A stretch of 64,000 nt of DNA from NCBI GenBank assembly GCA_028722305.1, contig JAQYHB010000002.1, positions 1 to 64,000 of the forward strand, in the 5' to 3' direction. Under the pieces are notes generated by a model that did no database searches, was not told the origin of the DNA, and saw nothing but the letters and a program-made list of their open reading frames with translations. Positions 9,559-17,588 of the stretch are shown here, piece by piece. The first letter of the stretch is position 1, and every line of letters starts with the position of its first letter. This stretch comes from Spirochaetales bacterium (GTDB lineage Bacteria > Spirochaetota > Spirochaetia > Sphaerochaetales > Sphaerochaetaceae). The translations under genes and the position numbers were made by a program.

Positions 9559-11325
9559 ATGAAGAAAACCATGACTTTTGCCATTGGCGCGCTTCTTGCC
9601 AGCTCCCTTTTCGTCTCTTGCGGAAAGAAAGCTGCCGAGACTAGTGCCGCTCCGGCCGCCCAGCCTGCAGCCAAGCCTGCCGCAGCTACTGCTACCGCCG
9701 CCCCGGCTGCAAAGCCCGCTGCCGCTGCTCCTGCCGCTACTGCCGCTCCGGCTCAGGCCGCTGCACCTGCACCCGCAGCTGCCCCTGCCGCTGCCGCTCC
9801 TGCTGCCAAGAGCGATGAGGTGGTGTTCCGCATCGCCAATGGTGCCGAGCCCGAGTCCATCGATCCGGCTCTGATCCAGGGTGTTCCCGAGCACAGAATC
9901 TACGAGGCACTCTTCGAGGGTCTTGTAGCTACCAACCCGAAAGATGCCAGCCCGATTCCGGGTGTCGCAGAGAGCTGGGAGATCAGTGATGACGGAACCC
10001 AGTACACCTTCCACCTGAGAGATGCCAAATGGTCCGATGGTGAGCCGATCACCGCGGATGATGTCGTCTACACGTGGCTGCGTGAGCTGAATCCGGCTAC
10101 TGGTTCCAGCTATGCATGGTTCCCCTGCATGTTCCTGAAGGGCGCTTCCGAATACAACAGTGGCAAGGCTGACGCTTCTGCCGTGCAGATTCGCGCGCTG
10201 GATGCCCATACCTTCCAGATGGATCTGGTCGGACCCCTTCCGTACGCACTCGGCGCCCTGATCCACTACTCCTTCGCCATCCTGCCGAAGCATGCGATCG
10301 AGAAGTATGGTGCCGACTGGACCAAGCCCGAGAACTTCGTCGGCAATGGTCCGTACGTGCTGAGCGAGCACATTCCGCAGACATCCCTCACCGCCGTCAA
10401 GAACCCCAACTACTGGGATGCTGACAACGTGAAGCTCGACAAGGTCATCTTCTACGCCTCCGACAGCATCACCACCAACTACAACATGTATCTGAATGGC
10501 GAGATCGACTGGGACACCTCCGTTCCGCTTGACCAGCTTGACGCAGCCAAGATGAGACCGGACTTCAACTCCGCCCCGCAGCTGTCCACCTACTACTATG
10601 TCCTCCAGAACGAGAAGGCCCCGGTGAACGACGTCAGAGTCAGAAAGGCTCTCGCGCTTGCCATCGACCGCCAGGCTCTGGTCGACCAGGTCACCAAGGC
10701 CGGTCAGATTCCCGCTTGGGGCATCGTCCCGCCGATGGCAGGCTACGATCCGCTCGAGTTCCCCAATGGCGACGACCACGAGGCTGACATCGAGCAGGCA
10801 CAGCAGTACCTGGCTGACGCCGGTTATCCGAACGGTGTCGGTTTCCCGACCCTGACTGTCCTGTACAACACCAACGACTCCCACAAGAAGATCGCTGAGT
10901 TCGTCCAGCAGGAGTGGAAGACCAACCTTGGAATCAACGTCGTCCTGGAGAACCAGGAGTGGCAGACCTATCTGGCCAACAGAAACGCCGGCAACTTCCT
11001 TGTCGCCCGCGCTGGCTGGGTCGGCGACTACCAGGATCCGAACACCTTCCTTGACATGTTCATCACCGGTGCCGGTATGAACGGCGGAAGATATTCCAAC
11101 GAAGAGTACGACCTGCTGATCAACGAAGCCGCCCGCATGCCGGCCGGCGAGGATCGCTTCGAGGTCCTGAAGACCGCCGAAGACATCATGATCAACCAGG
11201 ATCAGGCCATCATCCCGTTCTACTACTACACCACTCTCAACATGGTTGATACCAACAAGTGGGGTGGCTGGTATCCGAACACCATGGACTACCATCCGGT
11301 CAAGGATGTCTACCTGAAGAAGTAA
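9559..11325 (+). CDS. oppA: Oligopeptide-binding lipoprotein OppA
   Basis: Family 5 solute-binding protein that captures peptides for OppBCDF, 588 residues. The signal peptide MKKTMTFAIGALLASSLFVSC ends in a lipobox with Cys, so it is lipid-anchored. A linker of about 60 residues made almost wholly of Ala, Pro, Lys and Thr (about 9640-9820) follows. The mature domain begins near VVFRIANGAEPESIDPALIQG, with typical SBP_bac_5 features (YTFHLRDAKWSDGEPITADD, FVGNGPYVL, VRKALALAIDR). The start at 9559 is preferred to 9529 because AAGGAG sits nine bases upstream and the signal peptide begins there. Confidence 0.94.
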   Translation: MKKTMTFAIGALLASSLFVSCGKKAAETSAAPAAQPAAKPAAATATAAPAAKPAAAAPAATAAPAQAAAPAPAAAPAAAAPAAKSDEVVFRIANGAEPESIDPALIQGVPEHRIYEALFEGLVATNPKDASPIPGVAESWEISDDGTQYTFHLRDAKWSDGEPITADDVVYTWLRELNPATGSSYAWFPCMFLKGASEYNSGKADASAVQIRALDAHTFQMDLVGPLPYALGALIHYSFAILPKHAIEKYGADWTKPENFVGNGPYVLSEHIPQTSLTAVKNPNYWDADNVKLDKVIFYASDSITTNYNMYLNGEIDWDTSVPLDQLDAAKMRPDFNSAPQLSTYYYVLQNEKAPVNDVRVRKALALAIDRQALVDQVTKAGQIPAWGIVPPMAGYDPLEFPNGDDHEADIEQAQQYLADAGYPNGVGFPTLTVLYNTNDSHKKIAEFVQQEWKTNLGINVVLENQEWQTYLANRNAGNFLVARAGWVGDYQDPNTFLDMFITGAGMNGGRYSNEEYDLLINEAARMPAGEDRFEVLKTAEDIMINQDQAIIPFYYYTTLNMVDTNKWGGWYPNTMDYHPVKDVYLKK

Positions 11326-11345
11326 CTTCACGCAGAGTCACCAGG

Positions 11346-11376
11346 AGCCGCTCCGAAAGGGGCGGCTTTCTTGTCT
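11346..11376 (+). terminator. Rho-independent terminator of oppA
   Basis: The stem pairs AGCCGCTCC (11346-11354) with GGGGCGGCT (11359-11367) around a GAAA loop, and TTTCTTGTCTT follows. It starts 20 bases after the oppA stop. Confidence 0.85.
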
Positions 11377-11695
11377 TCGGGAGCAAGTACCACGAAAAGG
11401 ATGACACGGCGGAACAGGCAGACGACGGCCATTGTCCGCCCGGGCGCCTGGAGATTCCAAGGTATCAGCATCGTTGGGATGCTGGAAAGCAGAGCAGGTT
11501 TCCCAATGTCGCGTGTATTGTAATTTCAAGTACCTATGCGCAGATCCTTATGCGAGGCAAGGTGTGACGGGGCAAACGGCTGCGAATACCGCAAGAAGTC
11601 TTCTCTACACCTGTCTCCCGGATGGCAGAGGCCTGTCCCCGAGAAAAACGAGGAAAACACATAAAATGCAAGGTTTTCAGGCCTCCTCGCAATAA
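11377..11695. other. Intergenic stretch with no supported gene
   Basis: About 320 bases after the oppA terminator contain only short open frames that look like chance. It is probably the decayed 5' part of the LacI-type remnant to the right, but I could not recognise a helix-turn-helix in any frame. Confidence 0.4.
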
Positions 11696-12163
11696 GGTCT
11701 GAAAGCTTTTCGTCCACAAGAAAAGACACGTTGTGCCGGATATGGGCATTCCAAGCAAATGCGGGAGGTCAACGTGCTGGAAGATGCTCTTTTGAGTTGC
11801 GACAACGAGGAATAGCTGGTACGGAATCTGGCTTCCAAAATTGATGGCCAGGTCGTCGGTCTCTACACGGTCCGGGAATCCAACACTCCGGCCTTGTGCA
11901 AGGCGGCACGGATTTCCGGCCGAGCAGACCTGCGGGTCATTGGATGCGACCTTTCCAAGGAAAACCAAGCGTTCCTCGAAAAAGGCATCCTTACCGCCAT
12001 TCTTGATATGGACTCCTATCGCCAGGGCTTCATAGCGATGAATACATTACAAGACTATCTGCTCAAAGGCATCACGCCCAGCCACAAGCTCATGACCGTC
12101 CCCGTCCGGCTGGTAATCAGAAGCAATCTGGACTATTACAAAACCGACCTTCCAAATCGTTGA
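11696..12163 (+). pseudogene. Remnant of a LacI-family regulator, effector-domain C-terminus
   Basis: One frame, interrupted by TAG at 11813-11815, reads through the end of a LacI-type effector domain. Recognisable segments are CDNEE-stop-LVRNLASKIDGQVVGLY, then RVIGCDLSKENQAFLEKG, then MDSYRQGFIAMNTLQDYL, ending PVRLVIRSNLDYYK. This is the family pattern of a half-site strand, D..LEKG, QG and the RSN-Y ending. No N-terminal DNA-binding domain is visible upstream. The last 89 codons after a TTG at 11894 remain open, but without the first half of the fold a function is unlikely. Confidence 0.65.
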
Positions 12164-12181
12164 GACTTGTCAGGCAAGACT

Positions 12182-13048
12182 CTACAGAACAGACCCATCC
12201 CATCCTGCGATATCGTCGCTACCAAACGGAGCGTCAATCGGCTTGCCGTAGATGTTCTCGTAGGCCGCCTTCTTCATCTGGTAGTCCGCCTCGGCCATCC
12301 GCGCGCTCGCCTCACGGGGACTTACATCCTTGGGGGGATAGAGCACTCCAAGCAGATGCAGGGTGTAGCGCACCTTGTGGAACGGGGCCTTGTCCATCCG
12401 CTTCTCGTCCCGAATCTCGACAAAACAGGAAACCACAGGCTTGCCAAACAGGCAGGCGTAGTAATAGGCCCCGCGTTTGCATGGCCTAGGCCTTCGCCAA
12501 CCCCACCACATCTCCTGCTCGGGATAGATCAGCACATAGCCACCCTTGTTCAACGCCTTGTGCATCTCGGGCTCGAAGAAATTCCGCATGTAGAAGCTGT
12601 CAGAGGCAATCGGAATCAGGTCGGTGTTGGTCAACAGGAAGCCAAGCATACCGGGAATCAGCAGGTTCCCGAGCTGGCTGACAACATACAGCCTCCGCTT
12701 TCCCTGCTTGAGGGCAAAGTGGCGAAGCACGCAGTTGTCGAACTGGCTGAAGTGGTTGCTGGTCAGAATCGCTCCCCCTTGCAGGCCTGTCAGCTTCTCT
12801 TGCCCGACGATCCTGGTATGCATGTTGCAGATGAACTTCTCCCCGATGTCAATCATCAGGTCGGCAGTGAGGTTCTTCAAAGGGAACAGCAAGCTTTTCC
12901 GGCCTGCAACAAACTTGTCCAGCACCTTCTGGCTCTCCTCAGGGGAAAGCACCGGATCGGAGAACTCCGCCTTAGCGTGGAAATCCCCCCGCTCGAAGTT
13001 GGAACGGATGTTTCCGATGACACGCAGGCGGTCGGGACCGAGAATCAT
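12182..13048 (-). CDS. PlsC-like acyltransferase (1-acylglycerol-3-phosphate acyltransferase fold)
   Basis: Probable membrane-associated acyltransferase of 288 residues that would transfer an acyl chain to a glycerolipid or glycolipid acceptor. The catalytic H-X4-D motif is in TSNHFSQFDN (about residue 98), and the conserved glutamate block is YPEQEMWWGWRRPRP. This is the LPLAT pattern with an added Trp-rich segment. It is the last gene of a four-gene overlapping operon; its ATG overlaps the stop of the upstream GT8 gene. The partner glycosyltransferases suggest the product is a glycolipid, but the acceptor cannot be read from sequence. Confidence 0.82.
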   Translation of the reverse strand: MILGPDRLRVIGNIRSNFERGDFHAKAEFSDPVLSPEESQKVLDKFVAGRKSLLFPLKNLTADLMIDIGEKFICNMHTRIVGQEKLTGLQGGAILTSNHFSQFDNCVLRHFALKQGKRRLYVVSQLGNLLIPGMLGFLLTNTDLIPIASDSFYMRNFFEPEMHKALNKGGYVLIYPEQEMWWGWRRPRPCKRGAYYYACLFGKPVVSCFVEIRDEKRMDKAPFHKVRYTLHLLGVLYPPKDVSPREASARMAEADYQMKKAAYENIYGKPIDAPFGSDDIAGWDGSVL

Positions 13049-14004
13049 AGACGCGGCTCCTTGTCCTCGACAAAGACTTTCCGGAAAGTCAGGTCGCTCT
13101 GGCTGATCTGATGGGCACGCTCGACCATCAGGCGCATGTGCTCGCCGTCCTGAGCCACCTGTTCAGGACCATAGTTCCGTTTGACCTTCAGGATTTCCGG
13201 ATAGCAGGAACACCGGCTGGCATACTTCCAGAAATACTCCTCGTAGGCGACACCATCGTAATGCCACGGCTTCTCGTAGAGGTTGTAATGAATCAACAGA
13301 GGATCGGGGATAGGGGCCTCGCCCTTGACCGGCATGGTGTCCCAACGGGAATCGATATAGGCGATCTTGCCGGCGCACAGCGCGTTCAGATAGTCCTGGT
13401 CGGGAGCGATACAGTCGAACTGATACGTATCGTAGTAGTGAAGGAAACTGGCAGCCAGGTTATGCTCGCGCAATGCTTTCAGGCCCAACAGCAACACCCC
13501 GCTGTTGATATAGTCGGTGCGCTTCACCCCGATTGCCTTCTCCAGATACTCGACCAGAACGGGGACGTGCTGGATCGAGTGGTCGGCTACCGCCCCAATC
13601 AGATGCTCGCCGAGATCGATATCGTACATCTCGGCGATATCGGCGTTCAGGACGACGTCGCTGTCGATATAGATGCCTTTATCGTACTCGGGAAAGAGCC
13701 GTGGCAGGAACAGCCGGTAGAAAATCGTGATTGTGAAGAAATCGGCACGCAGGCGGTTGCCCATACGGTCGGTGATGGCGGATAGGTTTTCCGTCATGGG
13801 CCGGAACACAATCTCCACGTTCGGCTTGGCGAAACTGCTTATCGAAGCGCGGTGCGTCTCGGAAAGGTCCTGATAGAGGATAATCAGCCGGTACCTGCGG
13901 GCAGGGTCGACATGGTCGACAAGACTGGCGACAGCGACCGTGCAGAACGGCGCGAATGCGTCATCAATCGTAAAGAAAACCGGAATCACGTCATGTTCAG
14001 ACAT
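13045..14004 (-). CDS. Family 8 glycosyltransferase
   Basis: Retaining glycosyltransferase with a GT-A fold, 319 residues. The N-terminus IPVFFTIDDAFAPFCTVAVAS is the GT8 nucleotide-sugar-binding strand, and YIDSDVVLNADIAEMYD near residue 100 holds the metal-binding D-X-D. A second conserved block (AYIDSRWDTMPV) and a late HYNLYEKPWHYDG, corresponding to the GT8 H...KPW segment, complete the family pattern. The start at 14004 follows AAGGAG and overlaps the upstream gene by eight bases; an upstream in-frame start at 14094 would add 30 non-conserved residues. Donor sugar is unknown (galactose or glucose are common in GT8). Confidence 0.88.
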   Translation of the reverse strand: MSEHDVIPVFFTIDDAFAPFCTVAVASLVDHVDPARRYRLIILYQDLSETHRASISSFAKPNVEIVFRPMTENLSAITDRMGNRLRADFFTITIFYRLFLPRLFPEYDKGIYIDSDVVLNADIAEMYDIDLGEHLIGAVADHSIQHVPVLVEYLEKAIGVKRTDYINSGVLLLGLKALREHNLAASFLHYYDTYQFDCIAPDQDYLNALCAGKIAYIDSRWDTMPVKGEAPIPDPLLIHYNLYEKPWHYDGVAYEEYFWKYASRCSCYPEILKVKRNYGPEQVAQDGEHMRLMVERAHQISQSDLTFRKVFVEDKEPRL

Positions 14005-14848
14005 TTGGATCTTCTCCTTGGGAACGAATCGCGGACATGTGGTACGCGTATTGGGAAAGCAGGTCATCATAGGCATGCAGATGCAGGATATCATGCATCC
14101 GGTCCACCTGCCACGGTTTCACGGTTACGGCGTGCAACCAGGGAAGGAACCGGAAGCTTGTGGTGAAATGTTGCAGGATGGTGCGACGATGGAGCCTGCG
14201 CTGCTCATTGTATTTCCTCGGCAACAACTTCTTCTCCACGGCCAGCTTGTTCAGGGCAGACTGGTCGGGCATGAAGAGCTGCTGGGTAGCGCACATGTGC
14301 CTACACCGCTTCAATAGCCCGGTTTTCCGGATCTGGACCATATTCATGACCAATACTCCACTGTTCAGGTAATCGAAGACATGGTGGCCATGGTGGAAAA
14401 ACCAGCGGCCATAGTAGTCAAGGACACCGGCAATTTCGTAGCCCTCCATGTCGGTATTGTACAGGTCGTCCAACGGAGCGCGGGCAACCACGTCGGTATC
14501 CAAGTACAGCAGCCGGTCGGGAAGGTCGTCCAACAAGTCGACATAGAGGCGCAGCATGCACAGCGGAGAGAACCGGGTCTCCATGTTTGGCGCAGGGGGC
14601 TCGGCCTTGAACTGGCTGGTCATGTCGTACAGCCTGACCCAGTTTTCCGGATTCTTCTCTTTGACCAGTTTGTCCAGGTACCCGGCAAAAAAGGGAGAAA
14701 TCTTCCGATAGGCACGCTTGGAGGTCTGGCACTCCATAGTCAGCACGCGCACATGCACTTCGGCTGTTTCCTGTTTGAGTACGGATAGCAGGGAAATCAA
14801 AATCCCGTCCTCTGCATTCCGGTCACCGCAGTAGAGCAGTTCCATCAC
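13997..14848 (-). CDS. Family 8 glycosyltransferase
   Basis: Second GT8 enzyme of the cassette, 283 residues. MELLYCGDRNAEDGILISLLSVL is the first strand and helix, YLDTDVVARAPLDDLYN holds the D-X-D, and LNSGVLVMNM is the typical GT8 NSGV block. The C-terminal half is basic (KLLPRKYNEQRRLHRR), consistent with membrane contact. It overlaps both neighbours, by 26 bases upstream and 8 bases downstream. Sequence differs clearly from the other GT8 here, so the pair probably add two successive sugars rather than being a recent duplication. Confidence 0.85.
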   Translation of the reverse strand: MMELLYCGDRNAEDGILISLLSVLKQETAEVHVRVLTMECQTSKRAYRKISPFFAGYLDKLVKEKNPENWVRLYDMTSQFKAEPPAPNMETRFSPLCMLRLYVDLLDDLPDRLLYLDTDVVARAPLDDLYNTDMEGYEIAGVLDYYGRWFFHHGHHVFDYLNSGVLVMNMVQIRKTGLLKRCRHMCATQQLFMPDQSALNKLAVEKKLLPRKYNEQRRLHRRTILQHFTTSFRFLPWLHAVTVKPWQVDRMHDILHLHAYDDLLSQYAYHMSAIRSQGEDPNV

Positions 14849-15698
14849 CCTTCTCCTCTATCGGCAGATACGTCACATAGGAGTAGCTGCTTTCTTTTGC
14901 CGCGCAGGCATGCATGAGGCTTGCCACCCCATCGCGCAAAGCCTGCTTGCGATCCCGTTTCGCCAGGCCTGCGTCATCCTTGACCGGCCCCTCAAGGTAT
15001 ATGGTCGTCCTCGGTCTCTTGCCGAAACGCCGTCTCTGGTAGGTCGTCGTAGCCACATACACGGGAGCGCCAAGCTTCACCGGATAGGTGAAGGAAACCG
15101 GACTGAAGGGACGGATACCCGTATACCAAGGCCAGACATGCGCCTCAGGATAGATGTAGATGCCACTGCCCTCACGTATCCGTTGGGCAACCGCGTCCTC
15201 GAACGCGCGCATCTGCCCCATGCCCGAGGGAATCGGCAGAATCCCCCACATCGGCAGAAGCCTGCCTACCAAGGGAATTCCCAAGTTCGCACCGCTTCCA
15301 ATCCAGTACTTGCGCCTAGCTGGGTTTTCCAGAAACGGCATCACCACATCACCGAACGGCTGAGTATGGTTGGCGTACACGAAGTACCCCTGCCTCCGGT
15401 CCTTGGGAAACCGGGCCCGGTTCACCACCTTCAGATGGAGGGCAAAGCGACAGTAGCCCCATGCGATCAGGAAGCCACAACCGTACAGCAAGCGGCTCAG
15501 CAAGCGATAGAAGGGATTGATGTGCACGAACCGGAAGTTCTCATCCACCGTCTTCGCCTGGTTGGCTGTCTGGACGAAGTCATCGGCAAACGAACGGTAG
15601 TACCGCACGCGTCCCCTTGTCTGTCCCTGTTCCTCCCACATATGCCGTTTCATCTTATCTGACGGCAAAGGAAAAGGCAATTCAATATGTACAGTCAC
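14823..15698 (-). CDS. PlsC-like acyltransferase, divergent active-site spacing
   Basis: First gene of the glycolipid-type operon, 291 residues. A hydrophobic segment (YGCGFLIAWGYCRFALHL) precedes the LPLAT core. The usual H-X4-D reads NHTQPFGDVVMPF, with five residues between His and Asp. The conserved glutamate is in IYIYPEAHVWPW, and FVYANHTQ precedes it as in the family. Later positions carry LGAPVYVATTTY and TIYLEGPV, as in PlsC relatives. It shares little with the other acyltransferase of the cassette, so the two likely have different acceptors. Start at 15698; a Met at residue 16 or 20 is an alternative. Confidence 0.8.
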   Translation of the reverse strand: MTVHIELPFPLPSDKMKRHMWEEQGQTRGRVRYYRSFADDFVQTANQAKTVDENFRFVHINPFYRLLSRLLYGCGFLIAWGYCRFALHLKVVNRARFPKDRRQGYFVYANHTQPFGDVVMPFLENPARRKYWIGSGANLGIPLVGRLLPMWGILPIPSGMGQMRAFEDAVAQRIREGSGIYIYPEAHVWPWYTGIRPFSPVSFTYPVKLGAPVYVATTTYQRRRFGKRPRTTIYLEGPVKDDAGLAKRDRKQALRDGVASLMHACAAKESSYSYVTYLPIEEKGDGTALLR

Positions 15699-15716
15699 GA
15701 TTTTCTAGTGTCATAG

Positions 15717-15745
15717 TTGGTTTTTACTATCCCTTCGGGTATACT
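15717..15745 (+). promoter_or_regulatory. Promoter of the SGNH hydrolase gene
   Basis: TTGGTT at 15717-15722 and TATACT at 15740-15745 are separated by 17 bases. The predicted start, about six to eight bases after the -10 box, falls at or just before the ATG at 15754, and no ribosome site is visible. The message may therefore be leaderless or nearly so. Confidence 0.6.
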
Positions 15746-15753
15746 CTTGACAC

Positions 15754-16425
15754 ATGAGAACATGGACTTGCATGCTCGCCATTCTCTTTGCTACGACCAT
15801 ACTGCAGGCAACACCGGTCCGTGTCGCCTGCGTCGGGGACAGCATCACCTATGGCCTACGGATCACCGACCGGAAGAAGAACTGCTACCCGGCGGTGTTG
15901 CAACGGCTCTTGGGAGACGGGTATGAGGTACGCAACTTCGGGGCCAACAGCGCGACCGTCCAGGAGAACGGAAACCGCCCCTATACCCACAAGAAGGTCT
16001 ATCGGGAAAGCCTTGACTGGCAACCCGACATCGTCATCCTGCTTCTAGGCACCAATGACTCGAAGAAACAGAACTGGGTGGACGTCGACTCCTATATGGA
16101 CGCCATGCGGAAGCTAATCCAAAGCTACCTGGACCTTCCGGGCAATCCGAAAATCTATGTGATGACACCACCGAAGGCCTTCAGCGGGTATGTGGGAATC
16201 AACGACAACCATATCAAGGAAGAGACCGAAGCGCTCCTCGCGCAAACCGATTACCCGGTCCTCGACCTACGTTCCGTCTTTGAGGACAACAGGCAGTGGA
16301 TTGCCAGCGATGGCATCCATCCAAACCGGGAAGGCGCTCGAGAAATTGCAACACGCATTGCCAAAACGTTGCAACACGGTGCTGATATACCTCAACAAAT
16401 CGAGCAAGGAACGCAAATCCTTTGA
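15754..16425 (+). CDS. Exported SGNH/GDSL-family hydrolase
   Basis: Secreted ester hydrolase of 223 residues. A signal peptide (MRTWTCMLAILFATTILQA) is followed by the SGNH blocks in order: I, VACVGDSITYG with the nucleophile Ser; II, the Gly in NFGANSATV; III, LLLGTNDSK; V, DGIHPNREG with catalytic Asp and His. Relatives act on acetylated sugars, lipids or peptidoglycan in the envelope. It faces away from the acyltransferase-GT8 operon but adjoins it, so a role in trimming acylated glycoconjugates is possible, not shown. Confidence 0.87.
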   Translation: MRTWTCMLAILFATTILQATPVRVACVGDSITYGLRITDRKKNCYPAVLQRLLGDGYEVRNFGANSATVQENGNRPYTHKKVYRESLDWQPDIVILLLGTNDSKKQNWVDVDSYMDAMRKLIQSYLDLPGNPKIYVMTPPKAFSGYVGINDNHIKEETEALLAQTDYPVLDLRSVFEDNRQWIASDGIHPNREGAREIATRIAKTLQHGADIPQQIEQGTQIL

Positions 16426-16475
16426 CAGTTCGCAACAACCGTTCGTATACTCACCTTAGCCGCTAGGCTAAGGAG
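16422..16475 (+). promoter_or_regulatory. Promoter, inverted repeat and ribosome site of the BMP transporter operon
   Basis: TTGACA (16422-16427, overlapping the end of the SGNH gene) and TATACT (16446-16451) are 18 bases apart. A perfect inverted repeat CCTTAGCC-GCTA-GGCTAAGG occupies 16454-16473. Its right arm contains most of the AAGGAG ribosome site (16470-16475) of the gene starting at 16482. The repeat could be an operator over the transcription start, or an RNA hairpin hiding the ribosome site if transcription starts further upstream. Confidence 0.65.
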
Positions 16476-16481
16476 ACCCTT

Positions 16482-17519
16482 ATGAAAAAACTGATTTCTT
16501 TGGCTCTGTCCCTCTCTCTTGCAACAGCTTTGTTTGCAGGTGGCGCGTCTGAAGCTCCCGCGAAAACGGAAACCACAAGTCAATCGTCCGGTCCGAAGGC
16601 CTACAAGGTGGCCCTGATCATCGAGAACACGATCGACGACAAGGGCTGGTGCCAGGCCATGCACGACGGCATCCTCGAGGCCCAGAAGGAGCTTCCCGGA
16701 CGCATCGAGTACAGCTACAGCGAGAAGATGGCGCCGGTCGACGCCGGATCTGTCGCCCGCCAGTACGCAGCCCAGGGCTATGACCTGATCATCTGCCATG
16801 GAGCCCAGTACAAGAACCTGGTCATGGAAATGGCCGACGAATACCCCAACATCTCCTTCGCTTTCGGCACCAGCGCGGAAATCGGACCGAAGAACGTCTT
16901 CACCTATATGCCCCAGAGCGAGGAAACCGGATACCTGTCCGGCATCATCGCCGGCCTGACCACAAAAACCGGTACCATCGGTATCGTCGGACCGGTAGAT
17001 GGCGGGGATGCGGCCCGCTACAACCGTGGCGTCGTCCTCGGCGTCAAGGCGGTCAATCCCAAGGCGAAGATCCTGGTCGCCCATACCGGTTCCTTCAGCG
17101 ACTTCGTCAAGGCCGGCGACCTTGCAAAGGTCCAGATGCAGCAGGGTGCCGACATCCTCACCGGTTCCTCCCAGCAGGCTATCGGAGCCCTCCGAGCCGT
17201 CGCCGAGGAGAAGGACAAGGACATCTACTGGGTCGCCCAGGATGGGGCCCTGCTCACCATCCCTGAGGGCTACAAGGTCATCGCGACCTCTTCCTACAAC
17301 TACGGCGCCGTCATGGCCGGTCTGGTCGGAAAGCTCGATGCGGGAATCAAGGGTGGCGAGTGCATCCCGATGAACTTCAACAACAACGGTTTCTTCTGGG
17401 CGTGGAACGACAACCTGAAGAAGGCGGAGGTCGCGGCCAAGGTTGACGAGGCCATGGCCAAGTTCAAAGCCAAGCCAGATACCCTCGACTGGGCAAGCGT
17501 CGATTACTCCAAGCTTTGA
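16482..17519 (+). CDS. BMP-family substrate-binding protein (nucleoside or riboflavin importer)
   Basis: Periplasmic binding protein of the BMP/PnrA family, 345 residues. The signal peptide ends LFAGGASEAP with no lipobox Cys. Family features are KVALIIENTIDDKGWCQAMHDG, YDLIICHGAQY, ISFAFGTS, the GYLSGIIAGLTTKTGTIGIVGP block and GADILTGSSQQAIGAL. Known spirochaete relatives bind purine nucleosides (PnrA/TmpC) or riboflavin (RfuA); substrate cannot be decided here. It heads an operon with a double ATPase and two permeases, the same order as both of those systems. Confidence 0.9.
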   Translation: MKKLISLALSLSLATALFAGGASEAPAKTETTSQSSGPKAYKVALIIENTIDDKGWCQAMHDGILEAQKELPGRIEYSYSEKMAPVDAGSVARQYAAQGYDLIICHGAQYKNLVMEMADEYPNISFAFGTSAEIGPKNVFTYMPQSEETGYLSGIIAGLTTKTGTIGIVGPVDGGDAARYNRGVVLGVKAVNPKAKILVAHTGSFSDFVKAGDLAKVQMQQGADILTGSSQQAIGALRAVAEEKDKDIYWVAQDGALLTIPEGYKVIATSSYNYGAVMAGLVGKLDAGIKGGECIPMNFNNNGFFWAWNDNLKKAEVAAKVDEAMAKFKAKPDTLDWASVDYSKL

Positions 17520-17529
17520 TGTTTCACGG

Positions 17530-17575
17530 AACCGGCTTCCTCATTCCGGGGGAGCCGGTTGCTCTATTTTCTTCC
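17530..17575 (+). terminator. Terminator-like hairpin between binding protein and ATPase genes
   Basis: AACCGGCT (17530-17537) pairs perfectly with AGCCGGTT (17553-17560), with CC/GG pairs inside, and GCTCTATTTTCTTCCTT follows. It lies within the operon, so it may terminate part of the transcripts and keep the transporter core below the binding protein. Confidence 0.6.
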
Positions 17576-17588
17576 TTCAAGGAAACAC

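Noticed and set aside
9640-9825. Possible tandem repeat array or CRISPR-like repeat in oppA
   Set aside because: The repetition is codon-level Ala/Pro/Lys redundancy inside one reading frame, with no fixed unit and no spacers.
11432-11695. Short open frame before the LacI remnant
   Set aside because: No domain or ribosome site; it does not continue the LacI reading and is probably chance.
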